Shown here: one piece after another, positions 22,137 through 34,481 of the stretch
Layout of the letters: each line of letters begins with the position of its first letter
Numbering within the stretch: position 1 is the stretch's first letter
NCBI GenBank assembly: GCA_022419385.1
Contig: JAJUBI010000007.1
Coordinates: forward strand, 1,273,768 to 1,337,767
Source: Paraconiothyrium sp. Pb-2020
Lineage: Eukaryota > Ascomycota > Dothideomycetes > Pleosporales > Didymosphaeriaceae
Length of the DNA stretch: 64,000 nucleotides
Direction of reading: 5' to 3'
Translations under genes and position numbers: made by a program
Notes under the pieces: model-generated
Databases searched by the model: none
Told to the model about the DNA's origin: nothing
The model's input: the letters and a program-made list of their open reading frames with translations, nothing else

Positions 22137-23703
22137 GATGATAATTCTCGGTTTGCGGTTCTCGAGTATAAGTGAGAATTCAACAAGCATGAAATTGACT
22201 GGAAACTACGAAGTAAGGGCATGCCTGCTACAAGTCTATATCGTTTGGTACCGGGCCCGGGTTCTTGGGTCGAGCTCAGAGCGAAGTCACCATTGTAGGG
22301 GAGGTCGAGTTTCGTTCTGCTAAAAGCAAGCAATGATGGAAGCCAATCATCAGATCCTGACACTCTTCCGGGTTCAAAGCCCGGATCATACGATGGAAAT
22401 GGTAGTACTTCGGAAAGTGCTGCGGTACGACTTAGACGAGCAGGTGCAGAAGAAGCCAGCGATTTCGAACGCCACAGCTATGCGCTCAGGTCCCGGTTTG
22501 ATGGAACATGCTCAAGGTAACAAGACCTAATAACAGGTCGACACCGAAAAAAGTCTTCGGCATCGAACTTAGTCATCTGTATTGCTTTTCCACGTTGAGT
22601 TTCATGACCTGTCGCTGCTGCAGAGGATGTTGTTTTTGGTTTAGCTTGACTTGCACAAGTATCCTTTACAGCTAACCTTTAGCGCCGGGTGGGGTTCTTC
22701 ACCGGGAGTTTTTGGAATGACGATGTAGAAAACGGGATGGTACACTAGACGCAGGAACAAGCAGCCAATTCTCTAACAGTCCCGGTGGCTATTTGAAGGT
22801 ATACACCGACGGGCTGGTGTCTGCAACAAGTGCTTGTCCGCATACATGATCCAAGATACCGTGTCCACGCAAGCGGTGCCGTCCTGCACGTTGTTGCTGT
22901 CTGCGCAATCTGCAGAATTCTGTGCATTCATATGCGTGCGATGCAAGAAACTTTCCGATATTGAGACAAGATCCGATCACTTGCTATCAAACTCGACAGC
23001 AGCAAGCCACTTGCCGTTTACAGCTCGACTTGATGGTGCGACCGTGAAAGCAGGGCAAGCCGATCTCAACCTCGAGTAAAAGGCTGCAAGCGAGTAGCTG
23101 TGTATTTCACGGTTGATTTGGCCGCGTCCCAGCCTTGTGGTCTTGCCGAGAAGACGCACGCAAGTCGCCGAGTTGTACTCCCCACGCGAGGACGACGAAA
23201 TAGTCTTGCACGGACTTCTTGCAAACGTGTTGTCTGACATTGCGAGACATTTGATATTTGGATTTCTGTCGACTTCTGGATAAGATGAGGTGAGATGAAT
23301 GTGAGACATGGCTCATGAGGCTCTGCTCGAATTGGGGATCGCCCGGCCGGTCACAAGTCGTAACTACAGAATGTCCAAGCCAATGCCGTTCCAGGATTTC
23401 GGGGTGAGGGCAAGTCATCGTTGGCAGCTGTTAACAACAATGGCCATTTATGACTGATGCAAGACTGGTGGACGGACACGGACAGGATCTAGAGAGACCT
23501 CACGCCGCTAACATTCATCTGGTTTAGGCCCGAAGAGACGAACGAGTGCTGATTCGCGTGCCGCCCCCGGACGCACGCAACGGATACCGCGTCAATGCCG
23601 ATCATGGGCGCCTACAACTGCTGAAAAGCGCAGAACGGCATCAGCCGGTGTCAGCCACAAACACCTCGACTGTGTACGCAACCCAGGAACCAACAGTGCC
23701 AGC
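22137..23703. other. Intergenic, nothing recognised
   Basis: About 1.6 kb between divergent genes. Several short open frames overlap on both strands without family character. A perfect 5-bp stem (CCGGG/CCCGG) around a TTCAAAG loop at about 22368-22384 imitates a tRNA T-arm, but no tRNA fits around it. Confidence 0.4.
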
Positions 23704-25214
23704 ATGTCTTCTGTCTTGGACAACGCGTGCAAGCGAGTTGTCAGCCCCGGGACCGAACGTTTACTCGCGGGTATGGCGCTAGCTGCTGCTGGCGGCATCA
23801 ACGGTAGGACTCGTCGTTTCATTGCTTTTCCTGTCACATTCGCGCTGCACAGACTCCCCATGTCCACAATCCCCACGTCGCGCGAGAAAAAAAAAAGAAG
23901 TGAGATTGGCCCGACAGCAATTGCCTGAGGATTAGCGAGCTGAAGCTAGTAGGATAGTCATTTGGCTGGTAGGGGAGTTGCCCATCCTCTATGTCCTGGT
24001 CCTGCAGCTGTCAAAGCAAACAACCCCTGGCATACATCTGGAAATATACTGAGCAGTGCGCAGATGAAAAACTGGAGAAGGAAGACTTCCTTGCTGCATA
24101 CGGCACCTTCCAGCTCGACGCTTCATCGGAGCCATTCACGACCAAGACACCGATGTGGTTCGCATCCATGACCAAATTCGTCACCTCTGTAGCAGTCCTG
24201 CAGTGCATCGATCGTGATCTGTTTGGGCTTGAATCACCCAGTGACGTAGATCGACTTCTACCTGAATGGAGTCAACCCCAGATCCTGACCGGCTTCGAAG
24301 ACGGACAGCCTAAGTTGCAAAAGGCGAGAGGGAAGATCACTGCAGGCAGACTCATATCGCACACCTCAGGCCTAGCGTACGACTTCCATCCGGGACTGCT
24401 CCTGCAATGGCGTCAGTCGCGTGGAGAAGGACCCAGAGCAATGCGCGGTACGATTCCTGATGTGACTACGACCCCGCTCCTGTTTGAACCAGGCACCGGA
24501 TGGGCATACGGGCCAGGCCATGACGTTGCGGGGCTTATGGTCGCTAGAGCCAACAACTGCACGCTGGAGGAATATATGCGAGAGAACATATTCGACGTAC
24601 TCGGCATGGACGACACAACGTTCGAACCCCGTGCTCACAATGGTGTTGCTGCACGGCTGCCACCCATGGTCGGTCGACCTTTGCCTGACGAGCCGCTAAG
24701 TGACGAGACCGCATCCTTGAACAACACAAGGAATCTTATGCTCGACCATAAGGATCAGTACGGTAGTGGCGGTTTGTTCAGCACAGCGGAAGACTACCTC
24801 AAGTTGCTCAAATCCATCCTGCGCAATGACGGCCGGATCCTTAGACCGGAAACTGTAGACACCTTGTTTACGTCTACAATGTCGCCCTCTTCTGATGTCG
24901 CGCTCAATACGACCCTCACTAATCCCGCCATGGCCGCTGCTATGATTCCAGGTGAGCCTATGGTCGGAAGCCCTGGGACTGGACATTGGACGCATGGTCT
25001 CTTAGGCTTGATCAGTTTGACAGCCAAAGAAGGAGGACTGCAAGCTGGATGGACACAATGGGGTGGTGCACCCAACCTGAAATGGTGGATCGACAGGAAG
25101 GGAAACTCCTGCGGCATTTTCGCGACACAGCTGAGCCCACCAGGCGAGAAAAGACATCAGCAAATAACCCATCTCTTCCAGCAAGAAATGGCAACGCGAT
25201 ATGGAAGATCTTGA
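23704..25214 (+). CDS. Class C beta-lactamase-fold serine hydrolase
   Basis: The main exon is clear up to the stop at 25214. The 5' exon is inferred: ATG at 23704, exon to 23803, intron 23804-24084, exon 24085-25214, giving 409 residues. The 281-nt intron is long for this window, and the acceptor (GGAAG) is weak. Family marks: MWFASMTKFVTSVAVLQC carries the S-x-x-K nucleophile motif; GRLISHTSGLAYDF is the conserved segment after it; GTGWAYGPGHDVAGLMV holds the tyrosine of the second motif; and WGGAPNLKWWIDRKG is near the C-terminal active-site strand. Fungal relatives include esterases and LovD-type acyltransferases, but no cluster partner is nearby, so the substrate is unknown. No signal peptide in this model. 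Confidence 0.75.
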
Positions 25215-25511
25215 GAAGGCGGTGGGTAAAAGTACAGTCGTTGCTGCCAGCTTGAGCGCCACCAATCCGAGAGCCAACCTGCCGCTGCCCTTCATGCGCC
25301 AGCCCGATGTAGTGTACGCCTTCCTCTCTTGTCTCGGACATCATGGCCTCGTCATAGTTCACTCGCAGGTGGAAGGAAGCAGCGAACAGCCTGCTACTGA
25401 CATCTCTTCCAACCCAGTAGTCCTCTGTTCTCCCTTCACACCCGCACCGAGCATTCTTTGCGCGTCTATTTTTCAGTATCTCTCAAATCGGACAGCAATA
25501 GACGCTTCAAA
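25215..25511. promoter_or_regulatory. Probable promoter region
   Basis: The 297 bp between the hydrolase stop and the start of the cell-wall protein gene probably hold its promoter and leader. No distinct element recognised. Confidence 0.35.
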
Positions 25512-27914
25512 ATGCGGTCGACGATGATACTGGCCCATATCGGCGCGGCATCAGCATCGGCCATTATGCCACAGGCCTTTTCCTTTCGTAAGAAGCCTCG
25601 CATTGCACGCCTCGCACGCAGACCACCCGCTAACAAGCACCTATAGTTCCCCGCGATACCTTGGTATCCTACAATATCAGGCTCGAGGCCAGAACCCATA
25701 GTCTCCACCTTGGTAGTGTCCGTCAGCTTGCGGACGGCCAAAACCGACTTGGCGACAACAACATCCCTTTCGGCAACTTCACCTTCTGGCCTGGCAGCGG
25801 ACTTATCGACAGTCATCGACGTGGTTGTATCGCAACGCCAGGTCCCACGAACCAGTTCCAGTGCGACGAGGGAGTTGATCGTGAGTACTCGTCCGCGCCA
25901 TACTGACCGAGGTCTTCTGAATCAGGGCTGTAGACATACGCTAACAATACCTGAAGCAATGTCCGATTTTGACATTAGCTGCGATGGCGTCCTGATGTTC
26001 AACGGATCCCGCGATTTTTGGGCTTGTCCAGTGGACGACTACGGTGTCCGAAATATATACACTGAACCGGTACCTAACCAGCTCAAGTGCATCTACATAA
26101 CGGTGACGGCAGGAATCGTGGGCGACAAGCTCGTACCATATGCTGGCTGCAGGGAGAGCCCTCCCGAACCTGACTGGATCTGGCTTTGGGACAAGTTTTA
26201 CAACAACTCCCTTCCTGTCCAGCCCAGCACCTCCGAGGGCGTGACTCAAACAACCAATCATCTCAAAGACAGTCAGCACGTTGCTTCCAATGCAACCACA
26301 GAGAAACTCACGGGTCAGCTCGGTGTTCAGTCTTCAGACGGACGCTGCGGAGCGCCGACTGGGTTCCACTGTTTCGGAAAGACAGACGGACCATGCTGCA
26401 GTCCTCACGGATGGTGCGGTTTCTCTGCGCTTCATTGCGGTGCTGGATGCCAAGGCGATTTTAGTATATGCGACGGCTCATCCTCTAGCAAAGCATCAAA
26501 TGGCACATCGACTTCTAGCATGGTTACCAGCACAACGTCCCCCACCGGCAACGCTCTCCACGGCACTTCCAGCAAGCCACCCAGCAAGACTTCCTCTACC
26601 GGCAAAGCGTCCAGCAGCACTTCTAGCAAGGCGCTCAGCAAGACTTCTTCTGCTGGAACAGTGCCCATCAGCAGCGCCTCACCCTCCAGCAAGGCATCAA
26701 GTGGCTCATTGACTTCTAGCAAGGTAGCCAGCACAGCATCTAGCAAGGCACCCACCAAGGCTTCTTCTGCGGGCAAAGCCCCCAGCAGCACTTTCAGCAA
26801 GGCACTCAGCAAGACATCCTCTGCCGGCAAAGTGCCAAGCAGCAGCACCTCATCCTCCCGTAAGACAACAAGCAGCAGCGCCTCGGCATCCCTCAAGACA
26901 TCTGCGACTTCTGCACCTAAGGAAGACGCGCTTTCTCCCAACGGACAATGTGGTGGCGATGGTGGCTACTCTTGCAATGGTTTCGGTGCAGGTTCGTGTT
27001 GCAGCTCCGCTGGATGGTGCGGTTCTTCGCCCATACATTGCGGCTCTGGGTGCCAGCCTCTTTTCGGCTCGTGCGCGAACTCGTCATCCAGCGCGACCGC
27101 CCCAGCCAAGTCCCAGGCAAGTGATGTCCCGTAAGAAGTGAGCCGTTGGCTTCTTCGGTCCCCCAACATATAGCACAATCCTCATGATGCGGCTCTTTGC
27201 TGATATTTAGTCAAGCCTTCCGAAACCGCCATTTTGCCGACACGCATACCACACCCCCTTCCTTCTCGACCAGAGTACGATAACGGCACGTATCCTTCTC
27301 CGGTGGATTGCAATGATCCTGCCAATGCGCAGAAGTGTGGGGACAAGTTCCGTGCCTACGGCTGTCCGCACGATTTGGAGGGTACCTTCGAATCGCCTCG
27401 ACTCATGGTCGCGGTAGATAAAGCGCATCCCGACAAAGCGCTTGACAACAGGTTCGACGGCACTATTGGCGATGAGTATTGCACCTTGTACAACTTCGAA
27501 GTTCACCCCAGCAATGCAGGCAAAAAGTGCTCGTTGGTCTGGCTCTTCCCTGAGACAGAAGAAAAGGAAGTGGAGGAAGTGCCAGTCTTCGATGCCCAAG
27601 GTGGACCAAATTCATCCGTACTGATGGAGTTCTGGCATGTTCGTGAACCTGCAAGCCATGGTTTGACGTGGTAAGTGGTTGCGAGAAGTTGATCTACAAC
27701 CGTTTCCTAATTCAGTCACAGGAACGGTGTTGGCCCAAGAAAGATAGTTGCCGCAGGCCCAGTCCGCCCTGGTTTCAGCTGCAACGCAAAGACCGTGCCG
27801 TGCACCGCTGATTTTGAGCATACCTTCATGGTCTGCGGACAAAACTTCTCCTTGAAGTACGCCCAAGACCCCAAATCGTCGAATCCTATGGGGCTTTACA
27901 TTCGTACCTGCTAG
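25512..27914 (+). CDS. Secreted cell-wall protein: PIR-like region, two hevein domains, But2 domain
   Basis: Five exons: 25512-25587, 25647-25880, 25957-27120, 27211-27670 and 27722-27914, all phases consistent, 708 residues. Order: a hydrophobic signal-like start (MRSTMILAHIGAASASAI); a cell-wall region at about 26-200 with QLADGQNRLGDNNIPFGNFT, GCIATPGPTNQFQCDEG and DFWACPVDDYGVRNIY, the pattern of PIR-like mannoprotein C-terminal domains; a first hevein-type chitin-binding domain at about 230-275 with eight cysteines (CCSPHGWCGF); a Ser/Thr/Lys repeat linker at about 276-430; a second eight-cysteine hevein domain at about 432-475 (CCSSAGWCGS); and a C-terminal region at about 520-708 resembling the But2 C-terminal domain, ending MGLYIRTC. 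It probably binds chitin in the wall. The linker would be heavily O-glycosylated. Domain names are by eye; the hevein calls are the firmest. Confidence 0.85.
26480..26930 (+). repeat. Degenerate repeats coding the Ser/Thr-rich linker
   Basis: Short related units (SSKA, SKTSSAGKAPSS, SKALSKTSSAGK) recur across this stretch and code the linker between the two hevein domains. At the DNA level, variants of GCAAGGCACTCAGCAAGACT recur. Such tracts expand and contract readily by slippage or unequal exchange. Confidence 0.7.
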
Positions 27915-28662
27915 GCTTTGGTGGTTGCCTACGCCGTGGAGGGTGCGGTCAGGGAGAGCACTTTTATCCGCCAGCTTTCATCCGTTCCGTCTACGCGATA
28001 GCCAGTCTCGTGTTCTCATTGTTCCTGTATCGCAGTGTGTGCATAGAAACTGTTTTGTCGTTTGTTTGATTTCGCCCCGTATTCAGCCGTGTTGTTTTTT
28101 CTGTGACCATGTCGTACCGTCTTCTGTTCATCGAGCCCTGGTAATACCGATATTGTAGGCGCGTCTCTTCTGACGTATGAGCTCCTGTGGGTTGGATGTT
28201 AGCCGTACTTGTGCTGACGGATCCCCTAAGTTGCCGGTAGCGTCCGCTCTCCACCTGACGTAATCGTTCAACTGCCCACCATCTCTGCCGGATCCACGGC
28301 GCGTTTCCACCCAAGTGGATTCTGCATCCCAATGACCCGCACCGGACGCTCGAATAGCCCACGTCGTTCATCATTGATTTTGCCGCGGCGCCGGGTTTAG
28401 CACAGCCAAAGATGGCTTACTCACTATGGCCACCGCCCAACTGCCATTCTTTGGCCGACGTATACGAAGTAACCTTGTCTACCTGCACGTTGAGCTGTAC
28501 CCGTTGCTTTATCATAACCTTGATATTCTGATTCTCGACTTCCCTTCGCATATCGTGCGGTGAGCACGCGGAATTGGCCAGCAAGCTCAAGGTTGCGTAG
28601 GCTGTTTTACTACACTGCGCTACCTCCTCGATTTGTAGAGCGCGACGAAAAAGCTGCCCACC
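27915..28662. other. Intergenic, nothing recognised
   Basis: About 750 bp holding the 3' flank of the cell-wall gene and the promoter of the transporter gene. No gene, RNA or repeat seen. Confidence 0.5.
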
Positions 28663-31146
28663 ATGAATGAGGAGGACTTGAAAATGTTGCGGAGTGAGGA
28701 GGATGCGGAGCCGACAAGATTCTCACCATGGGTTAACGCGCAGGGAACATTCCAGCGCGATGTAGAAGATGAGCGTGAACGCGACATTGACGCCGTTCTA
28801 GAGTCCTCGCGTTCGGGCAGACCGCTGCCAGCAGCCGGAGCAAACGCGCCACCGCACGCGAAAGAGACCGAGGAAATTGCATCCAGGCGAAACAGCTCAG
28901 TCTCTTCTTCCTCTTCGACCTCGTCCTCCTCCACCACACGAATGCCTCAACTACAGGAGATTAGGACACAGAATGCGTCCTCGATACGGGGAAGGAGAGA
29001 CACCATGTCGAGCGTGGGAGCGGGGTCTGGTATACTCTATCGGCACCCAACGGAGAGGCATCCTGAGGCCATTAGTCGTATCGAAACGCACCGGTCGCAG
29101 CATGCCGGCACAGTCGGTGCCAAGGCGACACCATCGCGTTTGACGAAGACACTTAGTCGACGCAAGACTGAGAAGCCGCTTTCAGAAATGGGAGCGAATA
29201 AGCCATATCCTCCTCCGCTACCTAACCGCGAAGAATATGTTGTGGAGTTTATGGGTGTGGACGACCCATTACATGCTCAGAATTGGCCGATGAAGAAGAA
29301 GCTCGGTATAGCTGCGCTGATGGCGTATCTGTCTATGGCGGTGACCATGGGGAGTAGTATCTTTAGCCCTTCGACTCGGCCTGTCGCGGAAGAGTTCGGC
29401 GTTATTCCTGAGGTCACAACATTGGGTACGAGTTTGTTTGTGTTCGGATACGCGTTTGGTCCACTGGTAAGCAAAAGGTGCAGCTATCGTGGTCGAACTC
29501 GTGGCTGATCAATACGCGGTTTAGATATGGGCCCCTATGTCCGAACTGTATGGTCGCAAACTTCCGTTGCTAATAGGCTCATTCGGCTTCTCCGTCTTCA
29601 GTGTCGCGGTTGCTGTGGGGAAAGATCTCCAGACCGTCCTCATCTGCCGTTTTTTCGCCGGGTTATTCGGAGCATGTCCGTTGAGCGTTGTCGCTGCTGT
29701 TTACGCCGACATCTTCAGCAATGTACAGCGTGGTCTTGCAATTGGTGCCTTTAGTGCCACCGTGTTCATGGGGCCTATGGTAAGCTCAATCAACATCATT
29801 AATTTGACGCTGAAAGCACCGCTGACTTCATACAACAGCTCGCGCCATTCATCGGTGGCTTCATTGTGACAAGCCATCTTGGGTGGAGGTGGACTATGTA
29901 TATCTCTTCGATCATGGGCTGGCTTGCGTTCGGACTAATAGTACTTTTCATGGAAGAGACGTATCCCCCGCAGATCCTTGTCGGTAAAGCCGCAGAGCTA
30001 CGAAGGCGAACCTTGAACTGGGGAATTCACGCCAAGCAAGAGGAAATCGAGGTCGATATCAAGGAGCTCATCGTTCGCAACGTCAGCAGACCTTTGCGCA
30101 TTCTGTTCACTGAACCTATCGTCTTGCTGATCACGATTTACATGTCTTTTGTTTGTGAGTGGACTCTTCCTGATCATACAACGGATATGCTAATCAGCCT
30201 ACAGACGGTATCTTATATTGCTTTCTCACTGCATATGCACTCGTCTTTGAGGGAAAATACCACTTCAGCCCGGGTCTTTCAGGCCTGACTTATTTCGGTC
30301 TGGTCGTGGGGGTAATGCTCGGATTCGCTGCCTTGGCCGCCATGAACCCTTCTTACGCGCGGAAACTCCAGGCGAACAACAACATTCCCGTTCCGGAGTG
30401 GCGACTGCCTCTCGCAATGATGGGTGCACCTATATTTGCTGGTAATTCTTCGTTTCTTTTTCGTACACAACAATCTCAAATGCACAAGGACCTCCGCTAA
30501 TGGATGATCCATAGGCGGACTTTTCTGGTTTGGCTGGACAGGCTACACCGGCCGCATCCTCTGGGTTGCGCCCGTCTTCTCCGGTATCTTCACCGGCTTC
30601 GGCATCTGGACCATCTTCCTCGCGCTGATGAACTACATCATCGATGCGTATCTTATGTTTGCTGCTTCTGCCGTTGCAGGGAACACGTTTATGCGATCGC
30701 TCTTCGCGGGCGCATTTCCCCTCTTCGCAACATACATGTTCAATAACATGGGAATCGAATGGGCCTCTACGGTACCCTTCCCCTTATATCTCGTCAACGT
30801 ATGGTATGATCCTGACTGAGAATAGCTCCTCGGCTGCGTAGCCCTTCTCATGGTCCCCATGCCCTTCCTCTTCTATATGTATGGCAAGAAGATTCGCGCC
30901 AAGTCCACGTTTTCTCCTGCGCCAGACATCGCTCAGGATAAGCGGAGGGATGAAGAGGCCCGATTGGGTGCAGATGGTGGGAGCGGGAGCATGATGCAGG
31001 GTAGTGATATGGAGCATATGCAGGAGCAGAAGGAAGAAGAGAAAGGAGAGGCGCCGAATGGAGAACCGAATGCACACGGGCAGAAGAATGAGAGGCAGTT
31101 CAAGACACATGGTAAGATGGTAGGGAAGACGAGGAAGGAGGCTTGA
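28663..31146 (+). CDS. MFS transporter, DHA1 (drug/polyamine exporter-like) family
   Basis: Six exons: 28663-29466, 29525-29779, 29839-30154, 30205-30441, 30515-30771 and 30826-31146, 729 residues. A disordered Ser-rich cytosolic head of about 200 residues precedes the twelve-helix core. Family marks: DDPLHAQNWPMKKK before helix 1; SIFSPSTRPVAEEFG; the loop APMSELYGRKLPLLIG (motif A type, with SELYGRK); GACPLSVVAAVYADIF; and the late NMGIEWASTLLGCVALLMVP. The layout resembles Tpo1/Flu1-type plasma-membrane proton antiporters that export polyamines and drugs. The last exon codes a charged cytosolic tail of about 90 residues rich in Glu, Lys and Met. The substrate cannot be told from sequence. 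The gene converges on the GH92 gene with a 127-bp gap. Confidence 0.9.
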
Positions 31147-31273
31147 GAAGGACGTTTTCGAACATCAGCCGCTTTGCGTTCTTGCCTCCTGCAATCCATA
31201 TTTTGCTCAGCATGAACACTTCATGTGCGATCCATATCTTGAAGTCACGGGTATTTTCTCGTTCCCTCAGAAA

Positions 31274-33900
31274 CTATGTGTAACCGCCCTGCCCGACATC
31301 CACGACAGCATGCCCAGGCGACGGCGGAACATCTCCGGTCTCCCAGACCTTCTTCTCGCTCCCCAGCTGAAACAAAATCTCCCCACCGTTCGTCATAATC
31401 CCGCCAACATCTTCATGCTCGAACCAGTTCTTATTCCACTGCTTTCCATTGATAGATAAACCCTGCACGTAATATCCCTCTCTTCCATTACCATCATCCA
31501 AACCCTCGGCCCGAATTCGCAGTGTATGATTGTGGTTCACTGTGACGTTGATATCCTCGAACCACGGACTCTCCAATAAATACACCGGCGTCGTGACTAC
31601 CGGATACAGTCCCAACATCTGCCAGATCAACCAGCAATTCAGCGCACCGGCATCAGAGTTCCCTGGTATACCATTGCTGGTGTTAAAGTAAAAGTCGTTG
31701 GATAACTGACGACTTCGCTGTACGGATTTCCATTGCTTGTTGAGGTAGTTGTAGAGGTAGGGGGTCTGGAAGTCGGGCTCGTTCGCGATGTTGTTGATGG
31801 TGGTGATGCCGAGGCCATTCACCCCGAGGTCGACGCCTGAGGTGTTCGGTTGGAAAACGTAGTCGAGGCGGGATTCGAAGTGGGAAGGGCCACCCATGAG
31901 GGTGATCATGCGTTCAACATCATGGGGAACTACAAACGAGTATTCTAAGTTAACGTTAGCAGCGAACCCGTTTGAATGGGGCGAGTAGAAGTTCTCACCA
32001 AATGCGGTTCCCTCGTAGCTCTCGTCAGCCCAGTTGCAGTCTCCGCAATTAGTGATATTGTAAGTCTTGTGAAAGGTTCCATTGGCATATCGCGGCATCA
32101 CAAACCCTGTGAAACCACGGCTCTCAGCCTCCGAATCCCAGCTTAACTGCCATCCCGCTGAGCGGCGCAGGTACAGATCGCGGTCTCCCGGTTCCTCTCC
32201 TGCTGCGATCTGAGATACAGCGAAATCATTTAGTGAGTATTCCACCGTTTTCGAAACCGCACGGGTGCTACGGTCAGCCGACACATAGCCGAGTGGAATC
32301 CAGTCATGGAGCGCTGAGCGGCCGTCCTTCAGCGAGCCCAGCGGATCGACGGGGTTCTGATCAAAGTAGGGTTGAACTTCAGCATCTTTCTTGACCGCGG
32401 CGTAACCCTCGGTCCAGTTGATGTTACCACGAAGACCCTTGACGTATGCATCTGCTAGCACGTTGTCCGCATTCGACCCACCCTGTACTAGCCCATTATA
32501 GTTTCCGGACCGCCCATCTGGCAGATAGCCTTCGTGCTTGAACATATCAATGAGCGACCGGATCATTGATTCGTAGTATGCCGGCTGAATCAGGTGCCAT
32601 AATGACACCTGATTCCTAAAAAGATCCCACATGGTGTAGAAATCGTCCCAGCAGGGCTCGTCCGACTCCCAGAGCGGATTCTCATGTGTTCGCTCGCTGG
32701 GAATAAGGTGCGTAAAGTACAAACTGGAATACAGCAAGGCAAGCCTGGTTTTGTTCGCCTTTTCAGAGGTGTCGACGCGGATCTTGGAGAATACGTCTTG
32801 GTTCCACTCGTCTCGTGCGGCTTGTGCTGTATGTTCAATGGACCATTTGGAAAGCTCCTCGTTTTTGTATGCACAAGCTTGTTCGACTGACATGAAAGAG
32901 ATGCCTACGCGTGACTGGACCGTCGCCGTTCCATTTGTTGTGCTGTTCCATGAGAAGATCGCACCAACTCGATTGTTGAGCGGTCCTGCTGTTGCCTTAG
33001 AGCCAGTATACGTTGGTTCTGGAACTGTTTCGTTATCAAAGCTGCGAAAGTGGCGGCTGACTGGAAATGTGTTCTTGCCCTTGAATGTTTGTGCGCGGTC
33101 TGGTGCTGTATTGAACTCTCCGCACACATACACAGTGACTGGTGCACCAATGTTCCATCCTCCTGCGATCGATGTATATCCTGTGTACGTGGAAGAATTC
33201 GGCTGTATCTCAATCTCGCCACCAGTGTAAAACTGAGAGTCCCAAGAGCGCGTCGGATGCGGGAGGTAGTGAGAAAAATCTACGAGAACGTGTTTGTCGC
33301 CTGTCGAAGGATACTCGTATTGATAAAGCCCTGCATGTCGTGATGCGGAGAGCTCCACTGTAACCCCAGAGGCAAGGTGTGTGCGGAAGTATCCCACGCT
33401 CGCGAAGTCATCGCCAATCTATCTACAAATCAGCGTAATTTTATTGACTATGCTCATCACATACCCGATCCTGCCAGTATGTCACATTATCCAGTAAATT
33501 TACTGGCGCTTCCATCGTCGTAAGTGGCATTTGAGCCGGAAAGCCATACTTCGCTCCTCCTCCTGTGCCCGACTCATGCATCAGACTGATCCCGGTAACT
33601 TTTCCCTTGGGCGTCCATCCGCCATTGAGCGCGCTCTGGTTCACGGGTATTTCGAACGTGTCGATTCCGAGCTTCACCATACCAAAAGGCACCGCACCGC
33701 CCACGAATATGTCGCCTCCGCCATCTATACAACGTCAATCGCTTTACTGCGTTCGAATGTGATGGGAGTGAAGAGTTACAAGCGTATCCCGGGATCCCGC
33801 CTTCAGACCCAATAAAAGGATTCACAAATTGTGAATAGTCTACGTCCTGCGCAGCGACCCCCAGCGCAAGCCCAATAGCACAAGTACGCGAAGTCCACAT
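31274..33900 (-). CDS. Secreted GH92 alpha-mannosidase
   Basis: Three exons on the minus strand: 33900-33780, 33724-33465 and 33418-31274, 841 residues. A signal peptide (MWTSRTCAIGLALGVAAQ) precedes VDYSQFVNPFIGSEGG, the usual GH92 start. Further family marks: DIFVGGAVPFGMVKLGID; GGWTPKGKVTGISLMHESGT; the central LWESDEPCWDDFYTMWDLFR; GCPDGR-like LPDGRSGNYNGLVQGGSNAD; and late catalytic-domain text GIPGNSDAGALNCWLIWQML. GH92 enzymes are calcium-dependent exo-acting alpha-mannosidases (mostly 1,2-linked) that remove mannose from N-glycans or fungal wall mannan; the fungal ones are secreted. Several N-glycosylation sequons are visible. The exact linkage cannot be told. The exon joints restore conserved text, so the model is firm. 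Confidence 0.93.
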
Positions 33901-34481
33901 AGTGAATGTGTAGAGGTGGTTCAAGTTGCCATGCTAGGCCCGGCCTTCTTTTCAACGGTGGCATCGCACTTGCGCGCACGAGGAAGTAAGCTGCACCCCG
34001 CATCTTACCCCTTCTCGCAAAAGAGCCACGCTATCCAAGCTTTCGACGTTACATCGTACAGGAAGTTGTTGCTCGATAAGACCGGGTTATCTGCTGAATG
34101 ACGTGTTGAGCACCCCGCCTTCTCCAAATGGTGCCTGCCAAGGCGGCTGGGATGCGGAGGAGCGCGCGGCACAGCAACAACCAATGTCTTAGCTTCGTGG
34201 AGTGATCCTTGGTTTTATACGGCGATTATACATATGTATGCTCGGTTGTTAGGTATTGCGGTGAGTAACGCGAAGCCACCACGTTTATATTGTTTTGAAA
34301 AGTTCGAGCCTATCATTCAGAGCGGACACCGCCGTAGACATGACTCCCTTCAACAAGATACCCTGTTGCCCCCTTGCTCTCAGCTCGAAGTGTAGCCTTT
34401 ATTGCCATTCCCCACGATGAGTCCGCAGTAGGTGTCTTATGCCGCCGAAATCGCAATGCGAAGCCCGTATGCTTGACATAC
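33901..34481. other. Intergenic, nothing recognised
   Basis: About 580 bp: the GH92 promoter side and the 3' flank of the next minus-strand gene. No gene or RNA seen. Confidence 0.5.

Noticed and set aside
22360..22392. tRNA T-arm-like hairpin (CCGGG TTCAAAG CCCGG)
   Set aside because: No A-box, anticodon arm or pairing acceptor stem can be fitted upstream on either strand, so it is not a tRNA gene.
28663..33900. Possible secondary-metabolite or nutrient cluster around the MFS and GH92 genes
   Set aside because: No backbone synthase, tailoring enzyme or local regulator is present. The genes look like independent accessory genes.
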